NCBI GenBank assembly: GCA_029933895.1
Contig: JAOZNG010000062.1
Span: 1 to 6,953 of the forward strand
DNA from: an archaeon
GTDB taxonomy: Archaea; Altiarchaeota; Altiarchaeia; IMC4; QMZM01
Direction: 5' to 3'
DNA length: 6,953 bases
The notes beneath the pieces were generated by a model. It worked only from the letters and a program-made list of their open reading frames with translations. It was not told the DNA's origin and ran no database searches. Below are positions 1 to 6,783 of this stretch, one piece after another (the stretch's first letter is position 1; each line of letters starts with the position of its first letter). The position numbers were made by a program, and so were the translations under genes.

Positions 1-410
1 TAAAACTGCTCAGGTTCATTATCGTATTGAAGGTATTGAAGCACAGCTTCGATAAGCTCACACTCCCCAAGAGTGCTGTATTGAGGATTGGGATAAACAA
101 CCGTTTCCTGGAGTATGAGGAGATAGTTCACATCTTCGGTTTATGTGGAGCATATCTCATAGTGGCATTGATTGGTGGGTTGGTGATAACCTCTCTTGGC
201 TTTGAGGAACTCCACGCCTTTTTCCTGAGCCTGTCAGCCATGGGCAACGTCGGATTGATAGATGTTTCATCGGTCGCATGGTTTAGCATGTCATCCCTCT
301 GTAAGATAACCCTGATACTGTTGATGTGGATTGGGAGGCTGGAGATATTCCCCATAATAATTCTTCTCACATCATTTCTGAGGTGGAGGGGGGGGAGAGA
401 GAAACAATAG
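1..410 (+). CDS. trkH: TrkH/KtrB-type potassium transporter subunit, C-terminal part (cut by left edge)
   Basis: This is the 3' end of a gene encoding a membrane K+ translocation subunit of the Trk/Ktr/HKT superfamily. The frame is open from base 3 to the TAG at 408-410 (135 codons), so its true start lies left of the window; the TTG at 27 is only an internal codon. The visible part begins KLLR, matching the K-[ML]-LR that follows the GSTGSGI motif in the neighbouring complete TrkH. It then has a TLPKS segment, a hydrophobic helix, the fourth pore-loop filter N-V-G-L (codons 246-257) and the C-terminal signature WIGRLEIFP. The fourth pore region is about 12 residues shorter between NVG and the KIT-L helix than in the downstream paralogue, and its NVG is followed by Leu instead of Pro. 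The C-terminus is basic (RWRGGREKQ) and is encoded across a run of eight G (388-395). The family call is firm; ion preference and partner are not visible. Confidence 0.9.
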   Translation, partial: KLLRFIIVLKVLKHSFDKLTLPKSAVLRIGINNRFLEYEEIVHIFGLCGAYLIVALIGGLVITSLGFEELHAFFLSLSAMGNVGLIDVSSVAWFSMSSLCKITLILLMWIGRLEIFPIIILLTSFLRWRGGREKQ

Positions 411-470
411 AATTGATTCCAGTTCATATCATTCATACCAGATAATTGCATCCTCCAATTACAGGATAAA

Positions 471-1994
471 ATGTTTAAAACCAGTTTAGAGGACATAAGG
501 GTTGCGCTACATGAGCTTAGCGAGATACTTAGAGCGACATCCTTTGTCTTCCTGATACCTATAGTATTCACCCTTCTTTATTTCAGGGGAGGCAACATAA
601 TAATTCTCCTTGAGAGGGTTATGGTTTTCTTTGTGCCTTTTCTCACGGTGTACCTGCTCTATCTGCTCTTCAGAATGATACCCTGCAGATATGAAACAAA
701 AACCAAGCACATAATGATGGCTGTCTCTGCGGGATGGATTCTAATTGCTGCCGTGGGAGCACTCCCTTATTGCTTAAGTGATACACTAAATCCTTTAGAT
801 TCCTTCTTTGAGTCCATGTCTGGCTGGACTACCACAGGAATGACCATGATAGAATATCCAGAGAATCTGTTAGAGGATAAGAGAGATATATTATTTTATA
901 GAAGCTTCAGCCAGTGGGTTGGGGGGGTCGGCATTATTGTCTTGACTCTGATAGTTTTTCTGAGAGAGGGCACAGCTGCTATCGAATACTATTCCTCCGA
1001 GGTGGGGAGCCTGAAGCTTAAACCCAGTATCAGGAAAACCATCAAGGAAACATGGAAAATCTACATTCTCTATACAATAGCATGCACCATACTTCTTTTT
1101 CTTGTGGGAATGGACAGGATGGACTTATTCGATGCCCTGAACCATTCCATGACTGCTCTTCCTACAGGAGGTTTCTCCACCCACTCTGAAAGCATCTCTT
1201 TTTTCCGGAATCCGATGGTTGAGTTCATCCTTATAATTTTTATGATGGCTGGTGGAATCAGCTTTATAATACACTACAGGGCATTCGAGGGTAAAAAAAG
1301 CCACATAAGCAGGAACATCGAGTTCAGATACATGCTGGTGTTGGTTTCAGTGACAACAGCAATATTATCCATCTTCTTCCTAGCGAATGAAGGAGCCCTC
1401 AACAGCCTCCGAATATCATTGTTCCAGACAGTCTCCATACTGACCACAACAGGGTTCGGGACATCGGATATATCTGGATGGCCGGTACCAACACAAACCA
1501 TCCTGCTCCTCCTGATGCTTATAGGGGGAAGCTATGGCTCGACAGGAAGCGGTATTAAGATGTTGAGGGCTGTGGTTATTGTTAAGGCCCTTGTTTATTC
1601 ACTCAAGAGGTTCACCCTGCCCAAAAGCGTTATGTTAAGGCTTACGGTGGGGGATAACACCATCGACTATGATGAGATGACCTACGTCTTCGCCTTTTTT
1701 ACCACCTACCTGCTCATAACCTTCGTAGGGGCCTTTATACTGGCGGCATTGGGTTACGGAGGCTATGAGTCTGCTTCCGCCTCCCTCTCAGCCATAAGCA
1801 ACGTAGGCCCCTGCAGCATACCCCTCTTCATAGTAGACGCTGAGGGTAGGACAGTAACCAACGATGAATGGTTCAGGATGCCTGATTTAGGTAAAATAAC
1901 ACTCCTGCTGCTAATGTGGGTTGGCAGGCTGGAGATATTCCCTGTGCTGGTGCTTTTCACTATATTCTTCAAGAAGAAAAGAGGGAAGATGTAA
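471..1994 (+). CDS. trkH: TrkH/KtrB-type potassium transporter, pore subunit (complete)
   Basis: Encodes a 507-aa polytopic membrane protein that should conduct K+ across the cytoplasmic membrane, normally as a dimer gated by a cytosolic TrkA/KtrA (RCK) ring. The four M1-P-M2 repeats and their filter loops can be read in order: SGWTTTGMT (about 117-125), LPTGGFST (230-237), LTTTGFGTSD (324-333) and SNVGPC (443-448). Other family marks are QWVGGVGI (148-155), the GGSYGSTGSGIK loop (352-363) and WVGRLEIFP (483-491). An N-terminal hydrophobic pair (about 24-70) precedes the first repeat. The length is normal for TrkH. The ATG at 471 follows an AGGAT (463-467) at short spacing, and an in-frame TGA at 414-416 limits any upstream extension. 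It lies 60 nt after a related trkH on the same strand, probably a tandem duplication. No TrkA gene is in view. It converges with the KaiC-like gene 6 nt downstream. Confidence 0.96.
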   Translation: MFKTSLEDIRVALHELSEILRATSFVFLIPIVFTLLYFRGGNIIILLERVMVFFVPFLTVYLLYLLFRMIPCRYETKTKHIMMAVSAGWILIAAVGALPYCLSDTLNPLDSFFESMSGWTTTGMTMIEYPENLLEDKRDILFYRSFSQWVGGVGIIVLTLIVFLREGTAAIEYYSSEVGSLKLKPSIRKTIKETWKIYILYTIACTILLFLVGMDRMDLFDALNHSMTALPTGGFSTHSESISFFRNPMVEFILIIFMMAGGISFIIHYRAFEGKKSHISRNIEFRYMLVLVSVTTAILSIFFLANEGALNSLRISLFQTVSILTTTGFGTSDISGWPVPTQTILLLLMLIGGSYGSTGSGIKMLRAVVIVKALVYSLKRFTLPKSVMLRLTVGDNTIDYDEMTYVFAFFTTYLLITFVGAFILAALGYGGYESASASLSAISNVGPCSIPLFIVDAEGRTVTNDEWFRMPDLGKITLLLLMWVGRLEIFPVLVLFTIFFKKKRGKM

Positions 1995-2000
1995 CAGTCC

Positions 2001-2738
2001 TCAGGGCTCCAATACCTTGATGCCTAAGCCCTCAACAAACTCTATGGGGTGTATTACCTCACTATGTCTGGTGGCTCGCATCTTCTTAATGACCAGATTC
2101 CTGCCTTTTACGGGTCCTGTAAGCTCATATCTCAGGTTTATAACCCCATCGGTAAGGGATTCAGGCAGGGTGTCCATCTCAAAGCTTCTGGTATCTCCTG
2201 ACTCTGAGATGATAAGGGATGTTGCACCTATCCTCCTCAACTTCGTTAGAAAGGTCTCGGTCAGAATCCTTGAGGCTACAAGCGGGTGCTTTGGATCCGG
2301 AATAATAGCCTCCACATCCTTGATAGCAGAATATGTGATGTTAACGTCCTGCCACGGTATTGGATGGAATGATATATGCGATAGAGAGTCTATGACTACC
2401 CTTTCATAACCTCCACTCTTCACAGCATTAAGTATCCTGGAGATATCGAATTGTGTGGTGTCAACCTCCAGCATCTCTATAGTTCCCCCAGCTATATGGG
2501 ATCTGAAGTCCCAGCCGAACATCGCCGCCTGATCCAGCAATTCACTGATCTTCTGTAGAAGGGAGACATATATCCCCTTCTGCCCCTCCATGGCCCCAGT
2601 GTACACATATCCCAGGCTGAAAATCGATTTACCGGTACCAGGAGCCCCTGAAACAAGAATAGAGTATCCCTTCGGGAAACCTCCACCAATCAATTCATCC
2701 AACCCAGTTATTCCTGTTTTTATCCGAGTTATTTCCAT
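2001..2738 (-). CDS. KaiC/RadA-superfamily ATPase, single domain, atypical active site
   Basis: Encodes a 245-aa cytosolic single-domain RecA-fold ATPase of the archaeal KaiC-like group. It opens with the characteristic RIKTGITGLDELIGGGFPKG, followed by Walker A GAPGTGKS (31-38) and Walker B RVVIDSLS (113-120, Asp117). It ends with the KKMRATRH segment (218-225), which corresponds to the KaiC basic motif that contacts the neighbouring subunit's nucleotide, and a terminal GIKVLEP strand. The paired catalytic glutamates that normally follow the YV-[ST]-[FL] strand are replaced by Leu61-Gln62 (codons at 2553-2558), so hydrolysis may be weak or absent. There is no second KaiC domain and no visible HTH or receiver domain. 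The ATG at 2738 has AGGGG only 3 nt upstream (2742-2746), and its position before RIKTGITGLDE fits the family start. The partner and pathway are unknown; relatives act in signalling or motility regulation, which cannot be decided here. Confidence 0.88.
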   Translation of the reverse strand: MEITRIKTGITGLDELIGGGFPKGYSILVSGAPGTGKSIFSLGYVYTGAMEGQKGIYVSLLQKISELLDQAAMFGWDFRSHIAGGTIEMLEVDTTQFDISRILNAVKSGGYERVVIDSLSHISFHPIPWQDVNITYSAIKDVEAIIPDPKHPLVASRILTETFLTKLRRIGATSLIISESGDTRSFEMDTLPESLTDGVINLRYELTGPVKGRNLVIKKMRATRHSEVIHPIEFVEGLGIKVLEP

Positions 2739-2766
2739 TTTCCCCTGCTATTATCTTTAGGATTAA

Positions 2767-2786
2767 TAGTGTATTATAGTGTATTA
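2767..2786. repeat. Perfect tandem 10-bp repeat (two copies) upstream of the KaiC-like gene
   Basis: TAGTGTATTA occurs twice head to tail (2767-2776 and 2777-2786), with a degenerate, shortened third copy (TAGGATTA, 2758-2765) just towards the KaiC-like gene. The repeats sit about 20-45 nt downstream of the TATA box, where transcription should begin, and end about 28 nt before the ATG. The 10-bp period places both copies on one face of the helix. This is the usual position for a repressor operator, but the regulator is unknown, and simple AT-rich duplication is also possible. Confidence 0.5.
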
Positions 2787-2803
2787 AATAAAAGGATACA
2801 GCT

Positions 2804-2814
2804 ATTTATATAAA
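2804..2814 (-). promoter_or_regulatory. Archaeal TATA box for the KaiC-like gene
   Basis: On the minus strand the sequence reads TTTATATAAAT, close to the archaeal TATA consensus. It overlaps the TAA stop codon of nre (2806-2808). Transcription would start about 25 nt downstream, near 2780, giving a leader of about 40 nt with an AGGGG ribosome-binding site before the ATG at 2738. No transcript data support it; the call rests on sequence and spacing. Confidence 0.55.
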
Positions 2815-4014
2815 ATCAGTAATCCTCTTCTGCCTTAATACCTCGCTCCTGTGGAGATAGTTTCTTACTGGAAGCCTGAGTCTCCCATCCAGGTGCCTTA
2901 ATGCACCCTCAAGTGTTTTGAAACACAGAGGCTTTTTATCCAGCGCCTCTCTGACATTCTCCCTGACCTCCCAGACGCCCACGGGCACCACATATCCCTC
3001 AGAGATTTCCCTGAACACCACAGCCCGGGCCTGCCTCTTTATCTTGTGGAGGAACTCGGTTACGGCAAACCTGGATGCATAATAGCCGCCTCCCTGCTTC
3101 GCTGCATAGGTTGTTCTCCCAGCAAAGGGTTCGTTTTCTTGCACAATAACAGGCCTAGATGCCGAGAGAGTCCAGAGGGTTCTTGGCGCCCAGGCCTCGA
3201 ACTGCTCGAACTCCCACCTTCCCGGAATCAGGAGTATCTGGAAGTGGTTGTCCAGGTACCTGTTGTGGTATAGCATGTACTCGTTAATGGATGGATAGGT
3301 TCTTACATCCTTCATCAGTTCCCGGGAGATGATGTCGTCGACTGCCGTAATCGACCACCTTGTTGGAACAAGCCTTCTATCATCCATGGAACCTAAAGCT
3401 CCTGAAGAAAAAATCCGGGTGAGGTAGTAGACGTCGAATTTGTGGCCATAGAGGTCAACGAGGGATTCCCCGGCTCTCAGCTCGTCGGAAACAACCCTCT
3501 CCACCTTTTTCGGGATTCTGGGGTTTTCAGCCAGCGATAGCTTCTCCAGTATACCCGAGGGACCCATGGGCTGGTTGATGGATGAGAAAGAGAAACTGTA
3601 GGAGGGTGCCTTCTTGAATCTGTTTTCCACATAAACCGGCTTTGAAGCCAACGCTATCTCCTGCACTTCCTCTGTGAACGGGTTTATGTCTTTCACCATC
3701 TGCCGCTTCTTCGACCTCAGGAGGAGGGAGCGCATCTCCACTATGTCATTCAGGGAGGAGCCATACCATTCCCGGGGATTGTCCAGTAAACCCGCCCTTT
3801 CATCGTCAAGGGACGTCATTGGGCCTACATAAACATTTGGGTAGGACTGGTGTCCCACAAAGACGGAGGGTGATTTCCCGTACACTAGATCCGATAATCT
3901 CCCCTCTCTAGGCCGCTGGATTCTTATTTTCTGGAGCAGTGGACAATATCTTTCCCCGCATAGAAGCCTTGCTCCTTTACAGACCAGGCAGAGTTCTCTG
4001 GAGGGGGGCTTCAT
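2806..4014 (-). CDS. nreA: Nre-family archaeal DNA repair protein (NreA-like), with C-terminal PIP-like motif
   Basis: Encodes a 402-aa protein of the archaeal Nre family (DUF650 N-terminal and DUF651 C-terminal parts). Members respond to DNA damage and can bind the sliding clamp PCNA; the reaction is not established. The N-terminus has a compact zinc-finger-like cluster C9-x2-C12-x6-C19-x4-C24 followed by PLLQKIR, typical of Nre. The region with SPSVFVGHQSYPNVYVGPM (49-66) and a long conserved core (about 60-380) follow. The last eight residues are QKRITDFI (395-402), a PCNA-interacting (PIP-box)-like pattern Q-x-x-I-x-x-F with Ile in place of the second aromatic. The length is normal, so the gene looks intact. 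The ATG at 4014 overlaps the TGA of the TIGR00300 gene (ATGA, 4011-4014), so translation is probably coupled and it belongs to the thiDN-led operon. Its TAA stop lies inside the TATA box of the next gene. The family call is firm; the NreA versus NreB subtype rests on the PIP-like tail. Confidence 0.92.
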   Translation of the reverse strand: MKPPSRELCLVCKGARLLCGERYCPLLQKIRIQRPREGRLSDLVYGKSPSVFVGHQSYPNVYVGPMTSLDDERAGLLDNPREWYGSSLNDIVEMRSLLLRSKKRQMVKDINPFTEEVQEIALASKPVYVENRFKKAPSYSFSFSSINQPMGPSGILEKLSLAENPRIPKKVERVVSDELRAGESLVDLYGHKFDVYYLTRIFSSGALGSMDDRRLVPTRWSITAVDDIISRELMKDVRTYPSINEYMLYHNRYLDNHFQILLIPGRWEFEQFEAWAPRTLWTLSASRPVIVQENEPFAGRTTYAAKQGGGYYASRFAVTEFLHKIKRQARAVVFREISEGYVVPVGVWEVRENVREALDKKPLCFKTLEGALRHLDGRLRLPVRNYLHRSEVLRQKRITDFI

Positions 4015-5216
4015 CTTTCCAGTTTCTTGATTTCCTGAACTAATAGAGGTAAGAGAAGTGCTGGATCGGTTACAAGCCCCAGAGCTTGAGTGGTGCCTCT
4101 ATCCTGCAGCCGGGTGACAACATACGGATTTATGTCTATGGCTACGGTCTTGACTTTTGAGGGGAGCATGTTCCCTACGGCTATGCCGTGTAGCATTGTT
4201 GCGTAGATGATGCACATGTCTATGTCCCTTATGTACTCTCTCATAATGTCCTGTGCTTCCATAACGTCAGTTATGGTATCAGGCAGCGGGCCGTCATCTC
4301 TCAGGGAGCCCCCTATCACGTAAGGTATGTTGTTTTTAACGCACTCATAGATTACGCCATCCTTTAATAATCCTTCATCAACTGCCTTCTTTATTCCACC
4401 AGCCTTCCACATCTCGTTGATTGCCATCAGATGGCTTTTATATCCCCTTTTCAGCACTCTGCCGGTGTTTTTATCCATGCCCAGTGTTGTGCCATAGAGC
4501 TGTTTCTCGATGTCCATGGTGGCGAACCCGTTTCCTGTGAACAATGCCTGCACGTAGCCCATCCCTATGAGCTCGGAGAATGCCTCATCTGCACCGGTAT
4601 GTGCTATTGCAGTACCCACTACATGGGCTATGCCTCCCCCATTATCCCTTAACCTCTTCATCTCCCTGGCCAGGTCAGGTATGTAGGCATTAACGGGCTT
4701 CTCGGGTGAAACCTGCGAGGACATGAAACCGAAGATGTCCTCAGGTTCTCTGGGTCTCTCAGGTGCCTCAACCTTGATGCCGTCCAATCCCACCACAACA
4801 CGTTCCCCTTTCTTTACCAGGCATTGCCTCCTGCATACAGCCTTGTCTCCTTTCACCACTATAACAGCATCCATCTCCAGATCCTCTACCTGAATCCAGT
4901 TGCCGTTCACGTAAACGTGTGTTGGATGATTTGTTGTCCCATAGAAGTCATCAGGTAATACGGAATCCCTTGGCGCCTTCATGGTCTTGACTTCTTTCTT
5001 TGGTAACAATGCCCCCAGTATTTCGAGTTCGTTGAATAATTCCTTGCTGCCTTCAACCTTTATCCGGCAGTAGCTTTCGTCGGTTTTTGTTTTCCCTACG
5101 TCAAGCTGGAGTATCTCGAAGCCGCCCTCCATCTCCATTATGGTGTCCAGGACCTTGGGCAGGATTAATGAATCAATGATATGCCCCCTTAGCTCTATGG
5201 TTTCCGTGTATTTCAT
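4011..5216 (-). CDS. TIGR00300 / LOR-SDH-domain protein, probable archaeal NAD-dependent ornithine cyclodeaminase
   Basis: Encodes a 401-aa protein of the archaeal TIGR00300 family, related to methanogen ornithine cyclodeaminase (Methanococcus MMP1218 type) and to the C-terminal part of cyanobacterial AgrE/ArgZ. The expected reaction is ornithine to proline plus ammonia using bound NAD. The N-terminal LOR/SDH-type domain (about 1-110) begins TETIELRGHIIDSLILPKVLD and includes DDFYGTTNHPTHVYVNGNW (89-107). The C-terminal part carries GTAIAHTGA (201-209), LFTGNGFA (225-232), GGSLRDDGPLPDT (302-314), the HGIAVGNMLPSKVK loop (343-356) and VAIDINP (358-364), a likely nucleotide-binding region. It is not related to the mu-crystallin-like bacterial OCD. 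The ATG at 5216 overlaps the stop of the 50-aa frame upstream (ATGA, 5213-5216), and the gene has only a weak GAAGAAGA upstream, so translation may be coupled. Its own stop overlaps the nre start. Family membership is strong; the exact activity is inferred. Confidence 0.87.
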   Translation of the reverse strand: MKYTETIELRGHIIDSLILPKVLDTIMEMEGGFEILQLDVGKTKTDESYCRIKVEGSKELFNELEILGALLPKKEVKTMKAPRDSVLPDDFYGTTNHPTHVYVNGNWIQVEDLEMDAVIVVKGDKAVCRRQCLVKKGERVVVGLDGIKVEAPERPREPEDIFGFMSSQVSPEKPVNAYIPDLAREMKRLRDNGGGIAHVVGTAIAHTGADEAFSELIGMGYVQALFTGNGFATMDIEKQLYGTTLGMDKNTGRVLKRGYKSHLMAINEMWKAGGIKKAVDEGLLKDGVIYECVKNNIPYVIGGSLRDDGPLPDTITDVMEAQDIMREYIRDIDMCIIYATMLHGIAVGNMLPSKVKTVAIDINPYVVTRLQDRGTTQALGLVTDPALLLPLLVQEIKKLER

Positions 5217-5365
5217 TGTTTGTCTTCTTCGTTTTTAGACATACAGTATATCCTCCCTGCTCCTCCTGCGAGGGAGCCGGATACAGCCACCTTCCTTACC
5301 TCATAATTGGAGCCTAGATACGGGAGCTTGTTTCTTAATACCTCGATCACTCCATCTTTAGTCAT
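5213..5365 (-). CDS. 50-aa small protein, possibly a nucleotidyltransferase (MNT) remnant, coupled to the TIGR00300 gene
   Basis: A 51-codon frame reads from ATG 5365 to TGA 5213. It starts 12 nt after the thiDN stop, with AGGAA (5375-5379) 9 nt ahead of the ATG, and its TGA overlaps the next ATG by 4 nt; this spacing argues for a translated cistron. The first 36 residues resemble the beginning of minimal nucleotidyltransferases: helix GVIEVLRNKLPYL (5-17) and then VRKVAVSGSLAGGAG (23-37), where active members have [FV]GSxARGxA. The Phe before GS is Ser, the Arg is Gly, and the downstream S-D-x-D metal-binding pair is absent because the protein ends KNEEDKQ. If the resemblance is real it is a truncated, inactive relic kept as an upstream coupled ORF. 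Otherwise it is an unrecognised small protein. The resemblance was judged by eye only. Confidence 0.5.
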   Translation of the reverse strand: MTKDGVIEVLRNKLPYLGSNYEVRKVAVSGSLAGGAGRIYCMSKNEEDKQ

Positions 5366-5374
5366 TTAATTTCG

Positions 5375-5379
5375 TTCCT
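5375..5379 (-). promoter_or_regulatory. Ribosome-binding site overlapping the thiDN stop
   Basis: AGGAA on the minus strand shares two bases with the TAG stop of thiDN (5378-5380) and sits 9 nt before the ATG of the 50-aa frame. It supports that start and suggests that ribosomes ending thiDN could reinitiate there. Confidence 0.45.
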
Positions 5380-6715
5380 ATATGAATTTAGTAGTCTGTT
5401 TTAATATCCCAGCTATCTCCAGTGCTTTGTTTTTCACATCAACTGCATCACAACCTAGAACCCGCACCATAGCTTCCCTGCCTCTGCCGCCTTCATCGAA
5501 GATTACGTCAGGGAACTCGTCTGATTCCTCTATCGCCTTTGAGGTGCCCCACTCCATGGTTTCCCTTGAGGGGGGCTCTTTTGTTCTGTCGAATGATGCA
5601 ATTACGTAACCTTGTTCCCGGCAGGCATCCATTATCTCTGCACCATACTTGATGTTCATAGCAGCTCTTTTTTCTTTATCATACTCCATCGCCTTCAGCA
5701 CCACCCGGGCCATATGCGATGAGCCCCTGAATTTCACCAACCCTGTCGGGATCACCTGTCTTTCTGCCTTAACCAGTCTCCCGCTTAAACCAGCTGTTTC
5801 ACCCAGTTCCATGGCTCCGGGTAACGCCATCGCGATGTTGCATCCGACCTCCGGGACAAGCCTGCAGGCCTCTGGGTGGGAGATGAATCCGTTAACTGCT
5901 TTTTCGATGTTATCCAGCACCCCTTTTTTCTGTCTATCCCTTACTGTCTCACTTAATTTTATGTTGCCGGTGTCCAGCAGGGAGGAGCCGTGTCCGACGG
6001 AGAGATATTTTTCTATCGCGGCATCAACGTATTTCTTCGCTTCAGCTACGGCCTCCAGAATACCTGTTTCTTTCGCGAGAGAGGCTGCTATAGCAGCTGA
6101 GTAGGCGCATCCAGCCCCATGCAATCTGACATCCCGTTTACCGATCCTGCTCCTGTAGCAGATTACTTCCCCTTTATAGCTGAGCACGTCGACTGCATCC
6201 AGGTGCCCACCTTTAACCACTGTATTGCCCAGTTTATCGGCTGCTTTCTGCATGTCTCTTATTGTTTTTATTTTTATACGGGAAAGGATTTCTGCCTCAC
6301 GGATGTTGGGTGTAGTGATTCTTGCAACGGAAACAAGCTTCCTCATCTCATCTATTGCTTTCTCATCCAGGAGCGCGTCTCCTGAGGTTGCTACCATTAC
6401 AGGGTCCACCACCAGGTTTTTTATGTTGTATTCTCTTATTTTTTTCTTGACCAGCTTTATCACTTCCGTATTAGCTAGCATCCCCGTCTTAGCTGCTTTA
6501 ACATGCAGGTCCTGCATTACTGCATCTATCTGTTTCTCTATCATGTCCAGTGGCAGAACCAGGAAGTCGTTGATTTTCTGGGTGTTTTGGGCTGTTACTG
6601 CGGTGACGGCTGTTGCACCGTGCACCCTGAAGGAGTTGAAGGTTTTAAGGTCTTGCTGGATTCCCGCCCCACCTGAGGAGTCGGAGCCCCCAATAGATAA
6701 GACTGTTACCTGCAT
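5378..6715 (-). CDS. thiDN: ThiDN: bifunctional HMP/HMP-phosphate kinase fused to ThiN thiamine-phosphate synthase
   Basis: Encodes a 445-aa cytosolic enzyme of thiamine biosynthesis. The N-terminal ThiD domain (about 1-255) phosphorylates hydroxymethylpyrimidine (phosphate): it begins with IGGSDSSGGAGIQQDLKTF (8-26), has DPVMVATSGDALL (104-116), TTPNIREAEIL (134-144), VVKGGH (166-171) and the anion-hole loop LHGAGCAYSAAIAA (198-211) with the expected Cys203. The C-terminal ThiN domain (about 265-440) couples HMP-PP with thiazole phosphate, replacing ThiE as in many archaea. It shows EVGCNIAMALPGA (289-301), GLSGRLVKA (309-317), SSHMARVVLKAM (332-343), AAMNIKYG (351-358), TMEWGTS (386-392) and PDVIFDEGGRGREAM (402-416). 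The length fits archaeal ThiDN. The ATG at 6715 directly precedes the family N-terminus; no good Shine-Dalgarno is seen. It leads the minus-strand operon. No thiC, thi4 or thiM-type gene and no TPP riboswitch is visible nearby. Confidence 0.96.
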   Translation of the reverse strand: MQVTVLSIGGSDSSGGAGIQQDLKTFNSFRVHGATAVTAVTAQNTQKINDFLVLPLDMIEKQIDAVMQDLHVKAAKTGMLANTEVIKLVKKKIREYNIKNLVVDPVMVATSGDALLDEKAIDEMRKLVSVARITTPNIREAEILSRIKIKTIRDMQKAADKLGNTVVKGGHLDAVDVLSYKGEVICYRSRIGKRDVRLHGAGCAYSAAIAASLAKETGILEAVAEAKKYVDAAIEKYLSVGHGSSLLDTGNIKLSETVRDRQKKGVLDNIEKAVNGFISHPEACRLVPEVGCNIAMALPGAMELGETAGLSGRLVKAERQVIPTGLVKFRGSSHMARVVLKAMEYDKEKRAAMNIKYGAEIMDACREQGYVIASFDRTKEPPSRETMEWGTSKAIEESDEFPDVIFDEGGRGREAMVRVLGCDAVDVKNKALEIAGILKQTTKFI

Positions 6716-6783
6716 AAATGTATATATAGAATCGGGTGTTGAAAAGGAAGAGCCATCATGTATCTGCTACAGAGAGGGCAGGG

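Noticed and set aside
27..410. TTG at 27 as the true start of a short TrkH-like gene
   Set aside because: The frame is open to the left edge and the upstream codons (KLLRFIIV) align with the conserved TrkH sequence, so the gene simply continues outside the window.
128..571. 147-codon minus-strand open frame opposite the trkH junction
   Set aside because: It lies antisense to two trkH reading frames with clear protein homology and has no recognisable protein features of its own.
1921..2409. 162-codon plus-strand open frame spanning the trkH/KaiC-like junction
   Set aside because: It overlaps the end of trkH in another frame and runs antisense to the KaiC-like ATPase; the translation has no family likeness.
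5649..6104. 151-codon plus-strand open frame
   Set aside because: It is antisense to the ThiN domain, where all family motifs are read on the minus strand.
6721..6729. TATATATAG run just upstream of the thiDN ATG as its TATA box
   Set aside because: It is centred only about 10 nt before the ATG, so initiation about 25 nt downstream would fall inside the coding sequence, and the residues from Met1 are needed for the ThiD N-terminus.
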